Source: an uncultured Lachnospiraceae bacterium
GTDB lineage: Bacteria; Bacillota; Clostridia; Lachnospirales; Lachnospiraceae
NCBI GenBank assembly: GCA_900554205.1
Contig: USGM01000075.1
Location: forward strand, 1 to 16,434
Reading direction: 5' to 3'
Length of the DNA stretch: 16,434 nucleotides
Each line of letters opens with the position of its first letter. Positions within the stretch are counted from its first letter, which is position 1. Both the position numbers and the translations under genes were made by a program. The notes below the pieces were generated by a model that had not been told where the DNA came from, made no database searches, and saw only the letters and a program-made list of their open reading frames with translations. Shown here in pieces: positions 7,955 through 14,061 of the stretch.

Positions 7955-8656
7955 ATGGTAAGTAAACAACGAATTTTAATTGTAGATGATGACAGCAATA
8001 TCGCGGAGCTGATCTCTCTCTATCTGACGAAGGAATGCTTCGAGACCTTAATTGTCAACGACGGAGAGTCGGTGATGCCCTCCATGGAGAGCTTCTCTCC
8101 AAATCTGATCCTGTTGGACATTATGCTTCCCGGCATGGACGGTTATCAGGTCTGCCGGGAAGTGCGTGCGAAATACTCCGTTCCGATTATCATGCTGTCG
8201 GCAAAGGGCGAGGTCTTTGACAAGGTTCTGGGACTGGAGCTGGGCGCGGATGATTACATCGAGAAGCCCTTTGATTCCAAGGAGCTGGTTGCAAGGGTAA
8301 AGGCTGTTCTGCGCCGTTATAAGCCGACGACTGCCGCTCCCGAAAATCCTGATGACAAATGCGTGGAATACACTGATCTTTCGATCAATCTGACGAACTA
8401 TTCCGTAGTTTATCTCGGTGAGACAATTGACATGCCGCCGAAGGAGCTCGAGCTTCTCTATTTCCTCGCCTCTTCTCCGAACCATGTCTTCACGAGAGAG
8501 CAGCTGCTCGACCAGATATGGGGCTATGAATACATCGGAGATACCAGAACCGTTGACGTACATATCAAGCGTCTGCGGGAAAAGATCAAGGATCATGCCA
8601 ACTGGAAGATCGGCACAATCTGGGGCGTCGGCTATAAGTTTGAGGTAAGAAACTGA
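7955..8656 (+). CDS. OmpR/PhoB-family response regulator
   Basis: The 233-residue two-domain regulator has an N-terminal receiver domain with the acidic pocket D11-D13, phospho-acceptor D55 (LILLDIMLPG), S82 (MLSAK) and K104 (EKPF). A short linker (about 120-135) leads to a C-terminal winged-helix DNA-binding domain (about 138-230) with ELELLYFLASSPNHVFTREQ, TRTVDVHIKRLREKI and GVGYKF. GGGAG precedes the ATG. It starts 16 nt after the mutS2 stop, and its TGA overlaps the ATG of the kinase gene by one base (TGATG), so kinase and regulator form a coupled pair. The receiver residues are intact, so normal phosphotransfer is expected. The signal and target genes cannot be read from this window. 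Confidence 0.95.
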   Translation: MVSKQRILIVDDDSNIAELISLYLTKECFETLIVNDGESVMPSMESFSPNLILLDIMLPGMDGYQVCREVRAKYSVPIIMLSAKGEVFDKVLGLELGADDYIEKPFDSKELVARVKAVLRRYKPTTAAPENPDDKCVEYTDLSINLTNYSVVYLGETIDMPPKELELLYFLASSPNHVFTREQLLDQIWGYEYIGDTRTVDVHIKRLREKIKDHANWKIGTIWGVGYKFEVRN

Positions 8657-10083
8657 TGAAGAAGACCCTTTATCTGAAATTTGTACTGGCATATTTCATA
8701 TTCAGCGTTTTCAGCTTTATCATGGTATCGATCTTCGTGCCGAGCATTACAAAGGAGCATCTGGTGAGGGAAAAGGCGGAGGTGCTCTATTCCGAGGCAG
8801 CTCTGATCTCAAATACCTACGCCACCGGACTGTACACTAGTGAAACGGATCTGGAAACGGTGAAGACCCAGCTCGACTTCCTTTCGGTCTATCTGGATTC
8901 CACGATCTGCATCATCAACCCCTCCGGCCGTCTGGTTCTGGACACCAGCCAGCCACTGAACGTTGAGGATGTCGTCATGATAGAGAATTTCGACCCGACT
9001 ATGACGGGCGGCTCCTATTATATGGTAAATAATTTCTTCGGAAACTTCGACTCGGACATGCTCAGTGTGCTTGCACCGATCACGTCCAGCTATATGGTGA
9101 AGGGCTATGTTGTCATTCTCTGCGACATGAATGACATTCAGGCCTCCTGCAACAGCATGCTGAATATTTCCTATATTACACTGGTTATCCTGCTGCTGCT
9201 CTCCCTGATTATCCTGATTTTCTTCACGGAGATTGTCTACATTCCGCTGCGCAAGATCACCTATGCGACGGAGCAGTACGCGGCGGGAAATATGCACTAC
9301 GAATTTCAGGTGGAAAGCGAAGATGAAATCGGTTATCTCGCCGCCTGTCTGAATTACATGGCAAGCCAGATCGCCAGTGCGGAGGACGACCAGAAAAAAT
9401 TTGTGGCAAATGTCTCCCACGATTTCCGTTCGCCGCTGACTTCGATCCGCGGTTATCTGGAAGCAATGATCGATGGGACGATCCCCCCGGAAATGCATGA
9501 AAAATATCTGGGGATCGTGTTGAACGAGACAGAACGGCTGACGAAGCTGACAAACAGTCTGCTCACCCTGAATAACCTGAACACAAAGGGAATGCTGCTC
9601 GACCGAACCGATTTCAATATCAACAAGGTAATCCGCAATACTGCTGCCTCCTTTGAGGGAACCTGCCTGAAAAAGACCATTGCGATCGAGCTGATCCTTA
9701 CCGGCGACGAAATGTATGTCAACGCCGATATGGGAAAGATTCAGCAGGTATTGTACAACCTGATTGACAACGCCATAAAATTCAGCCATCACGACTCCGT
9801 AATCAAGGTCGAGACCTCGGTGAAAAAGAGCAAGCTCTTCATTTCCGTCAAGGATACCGGCATCGGCATCCCGAAGGATGATTTAAAGCTCATCTGGGAC
9901 AGATTTTATAAATCCGACCTCTCCCGGGGCAAGGATAAAAAGGGCACGGGTCTCGGACTTTCCATTGTCAAGGAGATCATCAACTGCCACGGAGAGCACA
10001 TTAACGTAATAAGCACCGAGGGAGTGGGAAGCGAATTTATCTTCTCACTGCCCCTGTCAGCAAAAAACGACGAGGAAGATTAG
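8656..10083 (+). CDS. Membrane sensor histidine kinase
   Basis: The 475-residue sensor kinase has TM1 (about 8-29), an extracytoplasmic region of about 140 residues (30-170) and TM2 (about 171-194). A HAMP linker (about 195-245), a HisKA domain with phospho-acceptor H255 in FVANVSHDFRSPLTSI, and a HATPase_c domain follow. The ATPase domain has an N box NLIDNAIKFS (368-377), DTGIGIP (400-406), F box FYKSDLSR and GTGLGLSI (430-437). The outside region contains ICIINPSGRLVLDTS, reminiscent of PAS/PDC-like extracellular sensor folds; the ligand is unknown. It is translationally coupled to the response regulator through TGATG. The last codons also form the left arm of a hairpin terminator, so the C-terminus NDEED may be shaped partly by that RNA structure. 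Confidence 0.95.
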   Translation: MKKTLYLKFVLAYFIFSVFSFIMVSIFVPSITKEHLVREKAEVLYSEAALISNTYATGLYTSETDLETVKTQLDFLSVYLDSTICIINPSGRLVLDTSQPLNVEDVVMIENFDPTMTGGSYYMVNNFFGNFDSDMLSVLAPITSSYMVKGYVVILCDMNDIQASCNSMLNISYITLVILLLLSLIILIFFTEIVYIPLRKITYATEQYAAGNMHYEFQVESEDEIGYLAACLNYMASQIASAEDDQKKFVANVSHDFRSPLTSIRGYLEAMIDGTIPPEMHEKYLGIVLNETERLTKLTNSLLTLNNLNTKGMLLDRTDFNINKVIRNTAASFEGTCLKKTIAIELILTGDEMYVNADMGKIQQVLYNLIDNAIKFSHHDSVIKVETSVKKSKLFISVKDTGIGIPKDDLKLIWDRFYKSDLSRGKDKKGTGLGLSIVKEIINCHGEHINVISTEGVGSEFIFSLPLSAKNDEED

Positions 10084-10099
10084 CCTTCCCCGTCGTTTT
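10064..10099. terminator. Probable bidirectional rho-independent terminator
   Basis: AAAACGACG (10064-10072) pairs with CGTCGTTTT (10091-10099). After one A/C mismatch, GGAAG (10074-10078) pairs with CTTCC (10085-10089), leaving a 6-nt loop. T-rich sequence follows on the plus strand, and the run of A before the stem gives a U-tract on the minus strand. It sits between the convergent kinase and ECF S-component genes, with the left arm inside the kinase coding sequence. Confidence 0.75.
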
Positions 10100-10101
10100 C
10101 T

Positions 10102-10653
10102 TTATTCTGTCATCAATCCCTGTTTTTGTATCCGATTCATCACCCTGCGAACCGGGTGATACAATATCAGCATGATCACAAAATTTCCGATACAATGTCC
10201 CACATCCCATGGGATTCCCGCTACCCACCATGTAAATCCGGCATACAGACCGCCCCTGATTCCTTTATCCGTGATACCGATCACGAAATAGGGAATCGCG
10301 CACATCAGACCGAAGAACAGTCCGAATACGCCAGACAGCACGCTCCAGAACCAGACGGATGTCTGCTTCCTGTTCAGATAGGCAAGCAGCGCCAGAAGCG
10401 GCCATACATACAGATACATGACCCACCAGAGTCCCATTCCGTAGATACAGCCCTCTATCAGGATAAATACAGGCACAACAAACAGTATTCTCCATCCGAA
10501 AAATAGCGTGAACAGAATGATCCAGAAGGACACCAGTTCCACATTCGGAACAAAGCTCAGGGCTTCCTTACACACCACAATGACCGCAACCATAGCGCCG
10601 ATCAGAGCAATGTCCCGGATCGTGATCTTTCTGTTTGTTCTCTGCTTCTCCAT
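10102..10653 (-). CDS. ECF transporter S-component, predicted corrinoid uptake (CbrT/CblT-like role)
   Basis: This is a 183-residue integral membrane protein with about six TM segments (roughly 13-30, 40-52, 55-72, 77-93, 100-126, 136-165). Size and topology fit a substrate-binding S-component of an energy-coupling-factor transporter, and WWVAGIPWDVGHCIGNF (142-158) resembles the last helices of such proteins. No EcfA ATPase or EcfT gene is nearby, so it would share a module encoded elsewhere (group II). The substrate is inferred from context: it is the second gene after a cobalamin riboswitch and starts 8 nt after the DUF4430 stop. Its own ribosome binding site is weak, which suggests translational coupling. 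Cobalamin or a precursor such as cobinamide is the best guess; another corrinoid-related ligand is possible. I do not assign a gene symbol. Confidence 0.82.
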   Translation of the reverse strand: MEKQRTNRKITIRDIALIGAMVAVIVVCKEALSFVPNVELVSFWIILFTLFFGWRILFVVPVFILIEGCIYGMGLWWVMYLYVWPLLALLAYLNRKQTSVWFWSVLSGVFGLFFGLMCAIPYFVIGITDKGIRGGLYAGFTWWVAGIPWDVGHCIGNFVIMLILYHPVRRVMNRIQKQGLMTE

Positions 10654-10661
10654 ACTCTGAC

Positions 10662-11084
10662 CTACTCTGCTACATAGGGCGGAGTATACTCAAACCGGAA
10701 TACGTCTCCGTCTGCCACAGGCTGGGTGTCAACACTGTAGTTGCCATAGTCACCGTTTACATAAATTGCCCAGTAAGAACCGTCTACATTCCAGTCATGT
10801 GTCTCGCCGTTGATGGTAAAGAGAGAGTAACCATAGTCTCCTGTCTCACCGTCAAACGTAAGATCCTTCGCATCTTTCATTGCGTCGAGCAGATATTCTG
10901 CATCAGTGTGAACCTCGTACTCCTTCGTCTCAGACTCCTGGTTCACTACCTCGAGAGTGATCGCCTTGCTTCCCTCAACAGGCTTTTCCTTAAACAGGTT
11001 GAAAACCACCAGCAGAGCCGCTACCAGTGCAACCAGCACGACAACTGCGACAATGACTTTCTTGTTGGATTTCTTTGTCTCCAT
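10662..11084 (-). CDS. Membrane-anchored DUF4430 (transcobalamin C-domain-like) protein, putative corrinoid-binding
   Basis: This 140-residue protein has a basic N-terminus, one TM/signal-anchor (about 10-30) with no lipobox cysteine, and a small extracytoplasmic domain (about 40-137). The segment TINGETHDW, followed by DGSYWAIYVNGDYGNYSVD and VADGDVFRFEY, matches the DUF4430 family (PF14478). That family is related to the C-terminal, cobalamin-contacting domain of eukaryotic transcobalamin and intrinsic factor. The start at 11084 is chosen because GGAGGAG lies 5 nt upstream; a longer frame from 11198 would translate the riboswitch leader. It is the first gene after the cobalamin riboswitch and its terminator, 8 nt before the ECF S-component. 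The likely role is capture of corrinoids at the membrane surface for handover to the S-component. Binding itself is inference. Confidence 0.85.
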   Translation of the reverse strand: METKKSNKKVIVAVVVLVALVAALLVVFNLFKEKPVEGSKAITLEVVNQESETKEYEVHTDAEYLLDAMKDAKDLTFDGETGDYGYSLFTINGETHDWNVDGSYWAIYVNGDYGNYSVDTQPVADGDVFRFEYTPPYVAE

Positions 11085-11153
11085 TTTTCTCCTCCGTTTC
11101 TTCGTTGCTTTGCAACATTTACTCAGTGAATAAAGGTTCCTGTAAATGCACGC

Positions 11154-11183
11154 AAAAAAGAAACAGAATCGGATAGCTGCTTC
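11154..11183 (-). terminator. Candidate riboswitch-controlled leader terminator
   Basis: On the minus strand GAAGCAG (11177-11183) can pair with CTGTTTC (11160-11166), including one G-U, across a 10-nt loop. Six T residues follow (11154-11159). It lies between the cobalamin aptamer and the DUF4430 start, where an expression platform is expected. A second possible hairpin, GTACT against AGTAC with ACCA/TGGT inside (about 11187-11218), lies between aptamer and terminator. The stem is short and AU-rich, so this is tentative. Confidence 0.5.
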
Positions 11184-11220
11184 CATCGTACTAACCAAGT
11201 CCTCGTGGTCACACAGTACT

Positions 11221-11435
11221 CACTACAGGCAGGTCTTCTGACTGAAGTATCAACACTGCATTTCGCCTTCCCGATTCCCTGCCGTAGCTTCCGCCAGTTC
11301 CTCAGTGACATTACTGTTCCTTTATCCGAAACAGGAAATGCAGCTCCTCTATCACAGCGACGAGATCGTTCAGGTCTTTCACCTGCTTCCCTTTTCACCG
11401 GATCAAACAAAGCTGTTCACCCGACACCTGTAATG
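11221..11435 (-). ncRNA. Cobalamin (B12) riboswitch aptamer
   Basis: Read on the minus strand, the conserved elements come in the right order: AAAAGGGAAGCAGGTGAAAGACCT, then TCGTCGCTGTGAT, then GTCACTG, then CGGGAAGGCG, and finally the B12 box AGTCAGAAGACCTGCC (11228-11243). The closing P1 helix is also visible: CATTACAGG (11427-11435) pairs over nine positions with CCTGTAGTG (11221-11229). It sits in the leader of the DUF4430 and ECF S-component genes, so cobalamin would be expected to repress them. ORFs crossing it on either strand are not genes. The overall 215-nt size is normal for the class. Confidence 0.93.
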
Positions 11436-11456
11436 CTCTTATTCACTCGGTTTTTC

Positions 11457-11485
11457 ATTCTAGCACAGAGAATAAAAAAAAGCAA
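11457..11485 (-). promoter_or_regulatory. Predicted promoter of the B12-riboswitch transcript
   Basis: On the minus strand there is a -35 of TTGCTT (11480-11485), a 17-bp spacer and an extended -10, TGCTAGAAT (hexamer 11457-11462). Transcription would begin about 15 nt before the P1 helix of the riboswitch. Together with the riboswitch and the divergent promoter, this accounts for the gene-free stretch 11085-11570. Confidence 0.7.
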
Positions 11486-11506
11486 TGAACTACATGCCTC
11501 ATCATA

Positions 11507-11536
11507 TTGCCGTTGTAATCTTTCCTGTGCTACAAT
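11507..11536 (+). promoter_or_regulatory. Predicted promoter for the PD-(D/E)XK-like gene
   Basis: There is a good extended -10, TGCTACAAT (hexamer 11531-11536), with a modest -35, TTGCCG (11507-11512), 18 bp upstream. It lies 34 bp before the ATG at 11571 and diverges from the B12 promoter. Confidence 0.55.
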
Positions 11537-11570
11537 GATTATCATACAGAATTACAGAACGAGGAAAACC

Positions 11571-12317
11571 ATGCCTGACGAGAAGGCTTTTGAAGCAGCA
11601 AAACAGAAAATAATCGGTGTTGACAGACAGCGGCTGGGAATCGGAACACTTTCCGAAAAAACCGTCCACGCGATCCTGAAAAACTATTATGAACCCGATG
11701 AAGACCATCAGGAAATTCCCATCGAAAACTATGTCGCGGACATCTACGCAGACGGTGAGATCATTGAGATTCAGACCGCGCAGTTTAACCGGATGAGGGA
11801 AAAGCTCAATGCCTTTCTGCCCCTTTATCCCGTGACGATTGTATATCCGATTCCAAGACAGAAGCGGATCATCTGGATTGACGAGGAAACAGGCGAATGC
11901 AGCTCAGGCAGAAAGTCTCCGAAGACGGGAACTCCGTATCTGGTATTTCCCGAGCTTTATAAGATCAAGATGTTCCTGAAGAACCCAAACCTGCGCATCC
12001 GTCTCGTGCTGCTTGACCTCGAGGAATATAAGCTGCTGAACGGCTGGAGCAGGGATAAAAAGAAGGGCTCAAGCCGCTACGACAGAATACCGACCGAGCT
12101 GGTAGAGGAAATCGACATCCGTTGTCTGCAGGATTATATGCAGTTCGTTCCTTATGAATTAAAGGATGCCTTTACCTCAAAGGAATTTGCGAAGGCTGCC
12201 CATATTCCGGTCTCGCTTGCCCAGACGGTGCTGAATATCCTGTACCATGTCGGGACAATCACGAGAGTCGGCAAAAAAGGAAACATGTACCTTTATGAAA
12301 TCATAGAAAACCTATAG
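11571..12317 (+). CDS. Conserved protein of unknown function, PD-(D/E)XK-like N-domain and winged-helix-like C-domain
   Basis: I do not recognise a named family for this 248-residue protein. The N-terminal part has an E28-containing helix (GTLSEKTVHAILKNYY) followed by VADIY (D57) and GEIIEIQT (E66, Q68). This alpha-beta-beta pattern, D-X8-E-X-Q, resembles PD-(D/E)XK nucleases that use Gln in place of Lys, as in CoiA-like domains. The middle (about 88-150) is rich in beta-strand residues with a basic loop. The C-terminal part (about 185-247), with TSKEFAKAAHIPVSLAQTVL and GTITRVGKKGNMYLYEI, looks like a winged helix. The ATG at 11571 is supported by GAGG upstream and by a promoter; the frame is open further 5' but only through the riboswitch region. 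It ends 17 nt before the RpiR gene, so the two may be co-transcribed. The nuclease function is inference. Confidence 0.8.
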   Translation: MPDEKAFEAAKQKIIGVDRQRLGIGTLSEKTVHAILKNYYEPDEDHQEIPIENYVADIYADGEIIEIQTAQFNRMREKLNAFLPLYPVTIVYPIPRQKRIIWIDEETGECSSGRKSPKTGTPYLVFPELYKIKMFLKNPNLRIRLVLLDLEEYKLLNGWSRDKKKGSSRYDRIPTELVEEIDIRCLQDYMQFVPYELKDAFTSKEFAKAAHIPVSLAQTVLNILYHVGTITRVGKKGNMYLYEIIENL

Positions 12318-12334
12318 CAAGGAGTAACACATTC

Positions 12335-13183
12335 ATGAACCTGATCCTACAGATACAATCTTCCTACAATCAATTTACCAAGGCTGAAAAAAAGGTTGCG
12401 GATTACTGTCTCGCACACAGGGATGAAATTCCCTACCTTTCCATCACCGAGCTTGCCGATGCCTGTGAGGTCGGTGACACCAGCGTATACCGTTTTTGCA
12501 GAACCTTGAAGCTGGAAGGCTATCAGGAATTTAAAATGAAATTTTCCCTGAGCCAGAACGCGGCGGATCATTCGGAGGAAGCTGTATCGGAATTTGAGAC
12601 TTCAACCACCGCCTTTGATGCTTTCGCTAAAAAAATTATGAACTCCCACAAAAATGCGATCGAAGAAACCTATCATTTGCTGAATCCTTCCACCTTTGAA
12701 AGGGTTCTCGACCTGCTGGAAAGCGCGGAGCGCATTTACTTTTTCGGCGTCGGCGACAGCCTTCTTGTGGCAGAGGAGGCAAGAAACCGCTTCTTGCGTA
12801 TCACAACGAAGGTAAACTGTATCACAGACCCGCATATGCAGGCGGTTGCCGCCTCTCTCTCAACCGAAAAGGATCTGATCTTCCTTATTTCCTATTCCGG
12901 CTCTACCAAGGACAATATCCAGATAGCGAAGCTCGCTAAAGAACGCGGCGCGAAGGTAGTATGTATCTCCCATTTCCAAAAATCCCCTCTGACGGCTTAC
13001 TGCGATGCCGTCCTTTTGTGTGGCTCCAAGGAAGGGCCTCTGAACAGAGGGTCAATGTCTGCAAAATCTGCGCAGCTGTATCTGATTGATCTTCTCTATC
13101 AGAGTATGTATGAGCGTAATCCGGAGGAATCCTTTAAAAATAACGAACTTGCGACAGCTTCCGTAGTTGATCGCTCAGTTTAA
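12335..13183 (+). CDS. RpiR/MurR-family transcriptional regulator (HTH plus SIS domain)
   Basis: This 282-residue regulator has an N-terminal HTH_6 domain (about 1-77; SITELADACEVGDTSVYRFC) and a C-terminal SIS sugar-phosphate-binding domain (about 125-255). The SIS domain shows FFGVGDSLLVAEEARNRF and the phosphate-loop motif ISYSGSTKDN (185-194). Family members sense phosphorylated sugars. Its position directly upstream of nagB and nagA suggests control of amino-sugar catabolism with GlcNAc-6-P or GlcN-6-P as effector (inferred). AAGGAG precedes the ATG with a rather long 10-nt spacer. The gene follows the unfamiliar nuclease-like gene by 17 nt. nagB downstream has its own promoter, separated by an AT-rich symmetrical sequence that may hold the operator. 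Confidence 0.92.
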   Translation: MNLILQIQSSYNQFTKAEKKVADYCLAHRDEIPYLSITELADACEVGDTSVYRFCRTLKLEGYQEFKMKFSLSQNAADHSEEAVSEFETSTTAFDAFAKKIMNSHKNAIEETYHLLNPSTFERVLDLLESAERIYFFGVGDSLLVAEEARNRFLRITTKVNCITDPHMQAVAASLSTEKDLIFLISYSGSTKDNIQIAKLAKERGAKVVCISHFQKSPLTAYCDAVLLCGSKEGPLNRGSMSAKSAQLYLIDLLYQSMYERNPEESFKNNELATASVVDRSV

Positions 13184-13222
13184 AAAACATTTTCACTTTT
13201 TTTGTTTTTTTGAAAATTTTTT
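13182..13222 (+). promoter_or_regulatory. AT-rich inverted repeat upstream of nagB: weak terminator or RpiR operator
   Basis: AAAAAA (13182-13187) and TTTTCA (13190-13195) are complementary to TGAAAA (13211-13216) and TTTTTT (13217-13222). The stem is 12 bp, all but two pairs A-T, with a 15-nt loop and a long T-rich run after it. It overlaps the RpiR-gene stop codon and ends 10 bp before the nagB -35. It could be a weak terminator or a dyad operator. Low confidence. Confidence 0.3.
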
Positions 13223-13232
13223 CTTTTTTCTA

Positions 13233-13261
13233 TTGTATTACCCGTGCTGTCGTGCTATCAT
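13233..13261 (+). promoter_or_regulatory. Predicted promoter for nagB-nagA
   Basis: There is a -35 of TTGTAT (13233-13238), a 17-bp spacer and an extended -10, TGCTATCAT (hexamer 13256-13261). It lies 35 bp before the nagB ATG. Confidence 0.65.
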
Positions 13262-13296
13262 GAGGTCAGTAAGATACTGAACGGAGGTATGACTTT

Positions 13297-14061
13297 ATGA
13301 AAATTTATGCAGCAAAGGACTATGCAGACTTGAGCAGAAAAGCAGCAAACATCATTTCTGCACAGGTTATTATGAAACCGAACGCCGTGCTCGGTCTGGC
13401 AACAGGCTCTACTCCGATCGGCGCATACAAGCAGCTGATCGAATGGTATGAGAAGGGAGATATTGACTTTTCCCATACCCTCAGCATTAATCTCGATGAA
13501 TACAAGGGATTGTCGGGAGATCACGATCAGAGCTACCGCTACTTTATGAATCACAATCTCTTTGACCATGTAAACATTAAAAAGGAAAACACCAATGTTC
13601 CGAACGGTCTTGCCGAAAATGCCGAGGAGGAATGTAAACGCTACAACAATATCATCCGGTCGCTCGGCGGAATTGATCTGCAGCTGCTCGGTATCGGTGG
13701 AAACGGTCATATCGGTTTTAATGAGCCGGGAGCCGCTTTCGAGAAGGAAACGCATCTCGTCACACTGACAGAGCAGACCAGACAGAGCAACGCAAGATTC
13801 TTCACCTCCATCGATGAGGTTCCCACACATGCTTTTACCATGGGAATCAAGAGCATCATGTCCGCGAAAAAGATTCTGCTTCTGGCAACGGGCGAAAAGA
13901 AAGCAAAGGCCTTGTACGATTCCTTCTTTGGCCCTGTAACGCCCGGTGTTCCGGCATCTATCCTGCAGCTGCACAACGATTGCATTGTCATTGCGGATGA
14001 ACCGGCATTGTCGCTGATCCGTGAAAAGACAGGATGGGAGGATAGCAGCTATGATAATTAG
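13297..14061 (+). CDS. nagB: Glucosamine-6-phosphate deaminase NagB
   Basis: NagB converts glucosamine-6-phosphate to fructose-6-phosphate and ammonia, the last dedicated step of amino-sugar catabolism. The 254 residues include the phosphate-binding LGLATGSTPIGAYKQL (32-47), the catalytic-base motif SINLDEYKGL (D67), LLGIGGNGHIGFNEPG (130-145, with active-site H138 and E143) and a C-terminal GPVTPGVPAS loop. The length is slightly below the 266 of E. coli, as usual in Firmicutes. The start at 13297 follows GGAGG by 9 nt; another ATG at 13289 is out of frame. Its end overlaps the nagA start by 11 nt, which implies translational coupling. The allosteric tail of E. coli NagB is not evident. Confidence 0.96.
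   Translation: MKIYAAKDYADLSRKAANIISAQVIMKPNAVLGLATGSTPIGAYKQLIEWYEKGDIDFSHTLSINLDEYKGLSGDHDQSYRYFMNHNLFDHVNIKKENTNVPNGLAENAEEECKRYNNIIRSLGGIDLQLLGIGGNGHIGFNEPGAAFEKETHLVTLTEQTRQSNARFFTSIDEVPTHAFTMGIKSIMSAKKILLLATGEKKAKALYDSFFGPVTPGVPASILQLHNDCIVIADEPALSLIREKTGWEDSSYDN

Noticed and set aside
8809..9792. 327-codon minus-strand ORF
   Set aside because: It is antisense to the histidine kinase, with His/Gln-rich sequence typical of a reverse reading and no ribosome binding site.
11085..11198. N-terminal 38-residue extension of the DUF4430 protein
   Set aside because: It would be translated from the riboswitch expression platform; GGAGGAG supports the start at 11084.
11123..11410. 95-codon minus-strand ORF
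   Set aside because: It lies inside the cobalamin riboswitch and its expression platform, which explain the conservation; no domain is recognised.
11205..11570. Long 5' extension of the 11571 gene
   Set aside because: It crosses the riboswitch and two promoters; the promoter at 11507-11536 and GAGG support a start at 11571.
14021..14050. Ten-residue upstream extension of NagA
   Set aside because: GGGAGG is placed for the ATG at 14051, and the longer version would lengthen the overlap with nagB without homology support.
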